Shown: positions 1-9,800 of the stretch, in pieces
Position numbering within the stretch: the stretch's first letter is position 1
Layout: each line of letters opens with the position of its first letter
Source of the DNA: Tubiluchus corallicola
Lineage: Eukaryota; Priapulida; Priapulimorpha; Priapulimorphida; Tubiluchidae
NCBI GenBank assembly: GCA_030141605.1
Contig: JAQGDQ010000277.1
Span: 242,803 to 306,802 of the forward strand
Direction: 5' to 3'
Length of the DNA: 64,000 nucleotides
Program-made: the position numbers and the translations under genes
Notes under the pieces: model-generated
What the model saw: only the letters and a program-made list of their open reading frames with translations
Databases searched by the model: none
Told to the model about the DNA's origin: nothing

Positions 1-818
1 GATCTTTTCAATAGCTGGGTTATCACTTAAGTCTAAGTTGGCTCTCACTAACGATGCACTGTGAGTAATGCTCAGTCTGGCAAGACTTTTGAGTTGTGAA
101 AATGCACGTGGATTAATGTTTGTCAAGTTGGAGTTACCCGAGAGAAAGAGAAATCTAACATCCCCAGAAATGTCACCTTCTCCCAAGAATTGAATTTTAG
201 TATTACTAATTGTTAAGCCTACCAAGTTTTTGCCTTCAAGAAACCGAGGAGGCAGGTGGGTACTTTCATAGTTATTAACAACAAGTACAGCAAGAGAATC
301 TGGTACATACTTGGATATGAATTGCAAAATCGATTCTGTGATTGTACCAGAGTTGGGTAAACCACAGGTTATCTTACATGGGCCAAACTGCTCATAATTA
401 CATTTGCTTAATGGGCCTAGAAATGGTCCACAGTACTGAGGCTTTATTTTTCCACTTCCAGTTAAACGCAATCCACATTCAGCATAACAATGGCTAAAGG
501 CATTCTGTAAATCACATTGTTCTGTCAAGTATTCACATGCTGGTTTTCTACTAGTTGTCGCATCCACAGAATCCGAAGAAACTACAGGCCTTGTTTCATT
601 GGCTCTTCTGGTTGAGTCAGAAATTACTCTTCTAGACTGAGAAGTCTGACTTGCAGATGTTGTTGTGGTTTCTGGTGTTATTTGATCGCAACCAAATTCC
701 CCCAATGTTATTTCGTTCACTCCATGTTTCCTAGGTGGCTGTACACAATCAATCTCAGAAACCATCCAGTTTCTAAACTTGGTCCATGCTAGATCACAAT
801 CACATATGAATGGATTAT
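1..818 (-). CDS. LRR gene exon 5 (3' end outside the window)
   Basis: The acceptor TTTTTACAG is at 819. The reading frame from DNPFICDCDLAW through the linker, N-cap (SGKIKPQYCG) and LRRs is open to base 1. The LRR half differs from exons 3 and 4 at many sites, while the LRRCT and linker are nearly identical to exon 4. Up to the window edge it lines up with exon 4 at an offset of about 3,150 bases. Confidence 0.8.
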
Positions 819-3800
819 CTGTAAAAACAAAACAACCACCAGTTTCTAAACTTGGTCAATACTAGATCATAATCACATATGAATGGAGTATCTGTAAAAA
901 CAAAACAACCATCAGTTTCTAAACTTGGTCCATGCTAGATCACAATCACATATGAATGGATTATCTGTAAAAACAAAACAACCATCAGTTTCTAAACTAG
1001 GTCAATACTAGATCATAATCACATATGCAAGGACTATATATGCTGAAACACAAAAACCTAGCCGTTTCCTAAGTTTTGCCCACACTAGATCACAATAGAA
1101 TGTAGATTGTGTGTAAAAAGGAAAACTTTTTCAAATTATATCTGCTAGAATAGGGCACGCAGTGTTTTGCATCAATTCAAGAAAAATAGATACGTGTTTT
1201 CTCTTTTACATTGGCCGCTGATAAAAGATTTATACCAGTTAATGTTTTGAAACTGTACAACACTTTCAGAATAACCTCAGCTTATTTATTGTCATTTTCA
1301 ATTGTATGTCTGTTGATTTTGCAATTATGACCTTTGACCAGTGGTCACAAGTCTTTATTTTCTACTAGTTTGCCCGCATGTCACAGGAGACGATTAATTG
1401 CAAAATGATCAAATTTCAAGAATGGAATTGCATTCCCAGTGTTAATAACCAAATAAAAATATCCGTTTTCAATTCAGAATACTATTAAAAACTTGCCTAT
1501 GGCTAGCTATTTGTTAATCACAAAAATGTGATTACCCATCGCAAAATACTACTTCTATTACTGGAACTCGCAAATCCAGAAATCTGACATTCGATCGCAG
1601 AACTTAAACAAGGCAGAAATGCATTGGTGTGTTTGGGTCGGGTTCGCCATCATCCAGACCCCGAATCTCGTTCCCGTACTTTTCTTAAACCCCGAACCCC
1701 GGTCCCAAATATTCAGTCCCATCCCGAACCCTGTTCCCGAATCTCTCGTCCCGTCCCGGCCCCGATCCCAAACCCCGAACCTTAAAAGTTTATAATATTT
1801 GAAAAAGCAACATTTACTTCAGGTTTTTGAGGTACGTAGCGAAAGATAAGCCGTTTGTCAAGTTTTCAACAGTTAAATTTCGTGATAACATATTTTATAC
1901 TGAGATTTTATTATCTACAGTTGCATCGCATGATTGTCAACTGCTGTTTAATAGAAAACGTCCTGTAAGTAGTTTAAAGTCAGCATGACCATCTTTTTAC
2001 AACTCATACATTCAGCCTTCTGTAATAGTGACAAAGTTGTTCTGGTGGTTATTTGCCAATAATGATGGAAAAATTTTGGGAAAAATATATAAAACAATGA
2101 CACCATCTTACGAAAAATGTTTTGTGAGATTTTCGGCTCGTTGCTACTAGTACCTTTCCTATCTGAAATTCACCCAAGAACCTAATGCGTTATTATTCTT
2201 TTTAATAAATACTTAAATTTTATAGCAACGAGATTACCATTACATTTGCTTTACATCCACTTAGCATATTGAAGCGTACAAACTGTGCAAGGTTTGAATA
2301 CGCAGAAATCAAAGGGAAAGAGTGAATAACTTATTGCCACGCCTTCACCGCCAATATGTGTTTTGGATGATGCCATGTTTGTTAACTATATTTTATATAT
2401 ATACACAGAATAAATAATAAATAAATTGCTTCTACTGGGCAGCAAACAACAATTGCTGTTCTATCATTCACAGAACAGCAGGGTATTTAATGCATTTACA
2501 CAGCGCACTCCGAGAAGCAGAAATGTGTGGGTGGAACCTAGAGTCTAGACTATGTTTCTTTTATTCAGGACTCTTGGGCGATCTGTGCATCTATAATTAA
2601 AGGCTGAGTGAACTAATTTTGCTGTAATTTTCTTATCTCCATTTATTGATAATTATGTACAAAGTTTCGGGATCGGGAACCCCAATCGCGAACCTTTGGT
2701 CCTGACCCGAACCGCATTCCCAATCACTTGATTTCGAACCACGAAAAATCCTGGCCTCTAACTCAATTCGCCTCCCGAATCCTGATCCCGAACCATTAAT
2801 CTCGACCCGAACCCCAAAGCCTTTAGTTATGCAGAACCGAATATAGATACACTGTTGGCTAGAATGAGAATGATTAGTTAGCACAGGTTAACTTAGGGTC
2901 TAAACAAAACTTCAATATAGAGAACTTTTAGTTTGTCTAGTATACAGTTAGCTACTGAGTATTAATAACAAGAGGGTCTCTATTTTAAATGTTCCACCTT
3001 CCTGTAGCAAGTGTATGTGACATTTTACTTTGCATGAGCTAGATTTAACAAATTTGCACCTACCTGTTAATGTCAGTGCTAATCTGCTTGGCGCCGTGTC
3101 TGGATGCAGAAGAGGCATTGTCATCCTCGCTATAATTGTGTGGCGAACCTTGATACTTTCAATAGCTGGGTTAGCACTTAAGTCTAGGTTGGCTCTCACT
3201 AATGATGCACTGTCAGTAATAATCAGTCTGGTAAGACTTTTAAGTTGCGAAAATGCAAGCGGATTAATGTTTATCAAATTGGAGTTACCAACGAGAAAGA
3301 GAAATTTAACGTCCCCGTAAATGTCATCTTGTCTCAAAAATTGAATTTTAGTATTACTGATTGTTAAGCCTATTACGTTTTTGCCTTCAAGAAACCGATG
3401 AGGCAGGTGGGTACTTTCGTAATTATTGATGGCAAGTACAGCGAGAGAGTCAGGCACATACTTGGATATGAATTGCAAAGTCGATTCTGTAATTGCGCCA
3501 GAATTGGGTAAACCACAGGTTATCTTACATGGGCCAAACTGCTCATAATTACAGTTGCTTGTAGGGCCTAGAAACGATCCGCAGTACCGAGGCGCTATTT
3601 CTCCACCCGCAGTTAAACGCAGTCCACATTCAGCATAACAATGGCTAAAGGCATTCTGTAAATCACATTGTTCTGTCAAGTGTTCACATGCTGGTTTTCC
3701 ACTTGTTGTCGCATCCACAGAATCCGAAGAAACTACAGGCCTTGTTTCATTGGCTCTTCTGGTTGAGTCAGAAATTACTCTTCTAGACTGAGAAGTCTGA

Positions 3801-6800
3801 CTTGCAGATGTTGTTGTGGTTTCTGGTGTTATTTGATCGCAACCAAATTCCCCCAATGTTATTTCGTTCACTCCATGTTTCCTAGGTGGCTGTGCACAAT
3901 CAATCTCAGAAACCATCCAGTTTCTAAACTTGGTCCATGCTAGATCACAATCACATATGAATGGATTATCTGTAAAAACAAAACAACCATCAGTTTCTAA
4001 ACTTGGTCAATACTAGATCATAATCACATATGAATGGAGTACTGTAAAAACAAAACAACCATCAGTTTCTAAACTTGGTCCATGCTAGATCACAATCACA
4101 TATGAATGGATTATCTGTAAAAACAAAACAACCATCAGTTTCTAAACTAGGTCAATACTAGATCATAATCACATATGCAAGGACTACATAAGCGGAAACA
4201 CAAAAACCTAGCCGTTTCCTAAGTTTTGCCCACACTAGATCACAATAGAATGTAGATTGTGTGTAAAAAGGAAAACTTTTTCAAATTATATCTGCTAGAA
4301 TAGGGCACGCAGTGTTTTGCATCAATTCAAGAAAAATAGATACGTGTTTTCTCTTTTACATTGGCCGCTGATAAAAGATTTATACCAGTTAATGTTTTGA
4401 AACTGTACAACACTTTCAGAATAACCTCAGCTTATTTATTGTCATTTTCAATTGTATGTCTGTTGATTTTGCAATTATGACCTTTGACCAGTGGTCACAA
4501 GTTCTTTATTTTCTACTAGTTTGCCCGCATGTCACAGGAGACGATTAATTGCAAAATGATCAAATTTCAAGAATGGAATTGCATTCCCAGTGTTAATAAC
4601 CAAATAAAAATATCCGTTTTCAATTCAGAATACTATTAAAAACTTGCCTATGGCTAGCTATTTGTTAATCACAAAAATGTGATTACCCATCGCAAAATAG
4701 TACTTCTATTACTGGAACTCGCAAATCCAGAAATCTGACATTCGATCGCAGAACTTAAACAAGGCAGAAATGCATTGGTGTGTTTGGGTCGGGTTCGCCA
4801 TCATTCAGACCCCGAATCTCGTTCCCGTACTTTTCTTAAACCCCGAACCCCGGTCCCAAATATTCAGTCCCATCCCGAACCCTGTTCCCGAATCTCTCGT
4901 CCCGTCCCGGCCCCGATCCCAAACCCCGAACCTTAAAAGTTTATAATATTTGAAAAAGCAACATTTACTTCAGGTTTTTGAGGTACGTAGCGAAAGATAA
5001 GCCGTTTGTCAAGTTTTCAACAGTTAAATTTCGTGATAACATATTTTATACTGAGATTTTATTATCTACAGTTGCATCGCATGATTGTCAACTGCTGTTT
5101 AATAGAAAACGTCCTGTAAGTAGTTTAAAGTCAGCATGACCATCTTTTTACAACTCATACATTCAGCCTTCTGTAATAGTGACAAAGTTGTTCTGGTGGT
5201 TATTTGCCAATAATGATGGAAAAATTTTGGGAAAAATATATAAAACAATGACACCATCTTACGAAAAATGTTTTGTGAGATTTTCGGCTCGTTGCTACTA
5301 GTACCTTTCCTATCTGAAATTCACCCAAGAACCTAATGCGTTATTATTCTTTTTAATAAATACTTAAATTTTATAGCAACGAGATTACCATTACATTTGC
5401 TTTACATCCACTTAGCATATTGAAGCGTACAAACTGTGCAAGGTTTGAATACGCAGAAATCAAAGGGAAAGAGTGAATAACTTATTGCCACGCCTTCACC
5501 GCCAATATGTGTTTTGGATGATGCCATGTTTGTTAACTATATTTTATATATATACACAGAATAAATAATAAATAAATTGCTTCTACTGGGCAGCAAACAA
5601 CAATTGCTGTTCTATCATTCACAGAACAGCAGGGTATTTAATGCATTTACACAGCGCACCCCGAGAAGCAGAAATGTGTGGGTGGAACCTAGAGTCTAGA
5701 CTATGTTTCTTTTATTCAGGACTCTAGGGCGATCTGTGCATCTATAATTAAAGGCTGAGTGAACTAATTTTGCTGTAATTTTCTTATCTCCATTTATTGA
5801 TAATTATGTACAAAGTTTCGGGATCGGGAACCCCAATCGCGAACCTTTGGTCCTGACCCGAACCGCATTCCCAATCACTTGATTTCGAACCACGAAAAAT
5901 CCTGGCCTCTAACTCAATTCGCCTCCCGAATCCTGATCCCGAACCATTAATCTCGACCCGAACCCCAAAGCCTTTAGTTATGCAGAACCGAATATAGATA
6001 CACTGTTGGCTAGAATGAGAATGATTAGTTAGCACAGGTTAACTTAGGATCTAAACAAAACTTCAAATAGAGAACTTTTAGTTTGTCTAGTATACAGTTA
6101 GCTACTGAGTATTAATAACAAGAGGGTCTCTATTTTAAATGTTCCACCTTTCTGTAGCAAGTGTATGTGACATTTTCCTTTGCATGAGCTAGATTTAACA
6201 AATTTGCACCTACCTGTTAATGTCAGTGCTAATCTGCTTGGCGCCGTGTCTGGATGCAGAAGAGGCATTGTCATCCTCGCTATCATTGTGTGGCGAATCT
6301 TGATACTTTCAATAGCTGGGTTAGCACTTAAGTCTAGGTTGGCTCTCACTAATGATGCACTGTCAGTAATAATCAGTCTGGTAAGACTTTTAAGTTGCGA
6401 AAATGCAAGCGGATTAATGTTTATCAAATTGGAGTTACCAACGAGAAAGAGAAATTTAACGTCCCCGTAAATGTCATCTTGTCTCAAAAATTGAATTTTA
6501 GTATTACTGATTGTTAAGCCTGTTACGTTTTTGCCTTCAAGAAACCGATGAGGCAGGTGGGTACTTTCGTAATTATTGATGGCAAGTACAGCGAGAGAGT
6601 CAGGCACATACTTGGATATGAATTGCAAAGTCGATTCTGTAATTGCGCCAGAATTGGGTAAACCACAGGTTATCTTACATGGGCCAAACTGCTCATAATT
6701 ACAGTTGCTTGTAGGGCCTAGAAACGATCCGCAGTACCGAGGCGCTATTTCTCCACCCGCAGTTAAACGCAGTCCACATTCAGCATAACAATGGCTAAAG

Positions 6801-9800
6801 GCATTCTGTAAATCACATTGTTCTGTCAAGTGTTCACATGCTGGTTTTCCACTTGTTGTCACACTTGTTGTCGCATCCAAAGTATCTGAAGAAGCTGCAG
6901 GCATTGTTTCATTCGATCTTGTGGTTGCGTCAGGAATTACTCTTCTTGTAGGCTCTGAAGTCTGACCTGTAAATGTTGTTATGGGTTCTGTTGCCATTTG
7001 TTCACAACTAAACTCCTCCAATGTTATTTCGTTCACTCCATGTTTCCTAGGTGGCTCTGCACAATCAATCTCAGAAACCGCCCAGTTTCTTGACTTTGTC
7101 CATTCCATATCACATTCACATATTAACGGATTATCTAAATAACAATGGAGATCACAATTTATTCAGCAGTAAAAAAACAAAAAAATTTTAAAATTGCAAT
7201 CGACTACAAAATTTCATATTAACTAAACACAAATGAAAACACCATGATCATTGCATACACATAAAAAGAAATTTTTTTCTATATTTATACAAGTGCAGTT
7301 TGAAGTGTTTTAGATTGCTGAGCTTTCTTCTTTGTTTTAGAATAAATTCATATTAATTAGAATACAGGTGTTCAACAATGCGGACTCCTAAATATTGTAA
7401 ATTGCAACTAAGCTGTGTTTAAACATAATGTTATTTGTTCCTTATAAAAAGTCCATCTAATGACATGCATGGCTGCCAGAACCAAGCAAATTAGTTTACA
7501 TTGCGTGAGGTAAGCATGCACATAGTGTGTTTAAAACATTTTTACAGATATTTGCAAAAAATCAACAACGCTAAAGCACAATCGTGATGATTAGTTTTGC
7601 TGATGGGAAATAATATGTTTATTGCAAAAACTTGATTTTCCAGTAATTTCAAAAAATTTAATAGCAACAAAAATGATTTTGATAAAGCTGTAGAGATTGT
7701 TAATCTTCTTTGGCAGAGTTTCCTTTTATTTCATCTGTACTTGCTTTTCATTAGATTCGTACATTCCTTTCAGGATTTTCCATTTTTGATATCGATCAAA
7801 GATTGAATCATCGTCACCAAAAATATGCAAAAATTGACTAGTGATGTTATACCTTGAAATCTAGTTTCATCTTTATCTCTAGTATGGAATTTGAATTGTC
7901 CAAATGGAAAATCTTGACAATATCAGCAGTAGGAGTGTCACACTGTTTTAGCTTGGAGAAATTGTAAAATATTTTTATATGCCTACCTGTTAATAATAGT
8001 TCAATTTCGTTTGGTGACGTGTCCAGATGTAAAAGTGGCATCATCATTTTCGATATATTTGTATGACGGATTGCAATCTTTTCAATAGCGGAATTATTAG
8101 TTAAATCCAAGTCTACTTTTATTAATGATGGACTGTTAGTAATGCTTAATCGTGTAAGACTCCCAAGTTGTGAAAATGCACGAGGATCAACGGACATCAA
8201 GTTAGAGTTCCCAACAAGAAAGAGGAGTTTAATACCACCGTAAATAGCATTTTCTTCTATATGTTCTATACGTCCATTAGTAATTGATAAACCGACTATG
8301 TTTTTGCCATCGAGAAATTGCAAAGGAAACCGTGTACTTTGGTAGTTTTCAATAGCAAACACAGCAAGAGAATCTGGCAGATACTTGCTCATGACTTCCA
8401 ATTTAGATTCAGTCAGCATGCTAGCATTAGAAGAACTGCATGTTATCGAACATGGACTAAATGGTTCATAATTACAGTCGTTCAAAGGCCCTAAAAATGG
8501 CCCACAATACTGGGGTTCTACTCTTCCACTTGCTGCTATATGTAAACCGCACTCAGCAAAGCACAAGGCAGAAGCGTCCTGTAATTCACACTGATTCGTT
8601 AAATGTTCACATGTCGGCTTCTGTATTGGCACGTCCTGTGCTGGACTCAATGATGTAGCAGCAACTGTTGTAATCATGACCTTAGAGGTCTCCGTTGTTG
8701 ACTGTGTGGTTTCCATCTCGCCAGGTTTGAAAAATGTTGCTGGCATTGCTGTTGTTTCTATGCCCGCCATTTGAACAAACTCTGCCGTTGTCAACATATC
8801 TGCAGCGTCTCTTGTTGCTGTCTCAGCAGATACAGATGCAGTAGTTGGTTCTGGTGCGAATTCTGTAAATGCTTCTGTCACATTTTTTACAGACGCTGTT
8901 GTCGTTGATATTGTAGTAGATTCCACTGTTGATGACTGCACAGATTCAAGTGTTACTTCTGGCATATTAGTTGTCGAGTTCATCATCGTGGGTATTGTTG
9001 TTTTCTCCGTCATTACAGTTGTGCTTTCTGTCGTCATCATAGCTGACATTGATGATGCAGGATCTATGGTTGGAATTTGAGTAATTGTCGAGTCCATTCT
9101 GGCTGTTGTCACAGTTGTGCTTTCTGGTGTCATGACAGACATCGGTGACTCCTTGTCTACCATGTCACCCATCGTTTCTCTGCAACCAAATTCTTCAAGT
9201 GTGATCTCGTTGATACCAGCTTGTCTCAGTGGTACCTGACAGTCAATTGTAGAACTTCTCCAGTTGACGGCTTTTGTCCATGATAATGAACAATTACAAA
9301 CCAATGGACTGTCTGGAAAATACAAACAATAATCTTACACAATTGCTTATAATAATTACGCAAACCAAAAAGTTCACACCAGATTTGTGCAGTTAAAAAA
9401 TGAAACAGCTTACAAGTAACAAATAATAATTTCCACCATTGATAAATCGGAGGATTGCTTTCAATATTTATAGGGTGTCCCATAATTTGAGCCAGTGTAC
9501 ACTCTGTTTTATAATCTTCTTTTCAAAATTTTCTCCTGTCTCGGCAAGTAGTTGTCTAGCATGAATAAGAAGGAGTCTTTAGCAATTTTTTATTTATATT
9601 TTTACTGGAATTCCGTTGCTAATCCGAAGACAGCAATGTTAGAAATGTTAGAAGCTTAAAATCTCAGCGTGGCATCTTTCGATCACGAATTCAGATAGTC
9701 TAGACCCAAATCATGAAAATGTGCTTCTATAAAATTCTATTCGAAAAAAGCTGTTGCTGGCTTGGAAAATTAACGGAAAACGGTCAAAAGCGCAAACAAC

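Larger units (their letters stand above)
560..6850. repeat. Recent 3.15-kb direct tandem duplication
   Basis: Sequence from about 560 to 3700 reappears from about 3710 to 6850 at an offset close to 3,150 with only scattered differences, across intron and exon alike. The breakpoints fall inside homologous exons, which adds one LRR module. The very high identity, introns included, points to a young event or to gene conversion. Confidence 0.85.

Noticed and set aside
2633-2884. 83-aa minus-strand open frame, duplicated at 5784-6035
   Set aside because: It lies in an intron and reads through the CCCGAACC array. It is present twice only because of the segmental duplication, with no domain or splice support.
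3030-3320. Plus-strand 96-aa frame, repeated at 6180-6470
   Set aside because: Antisense shadow of LRR exons 4 and 3.
8461-8658. Plus-strand open frame
   Set aside because: A shadow of LRR exon 2 on the opposite strand.
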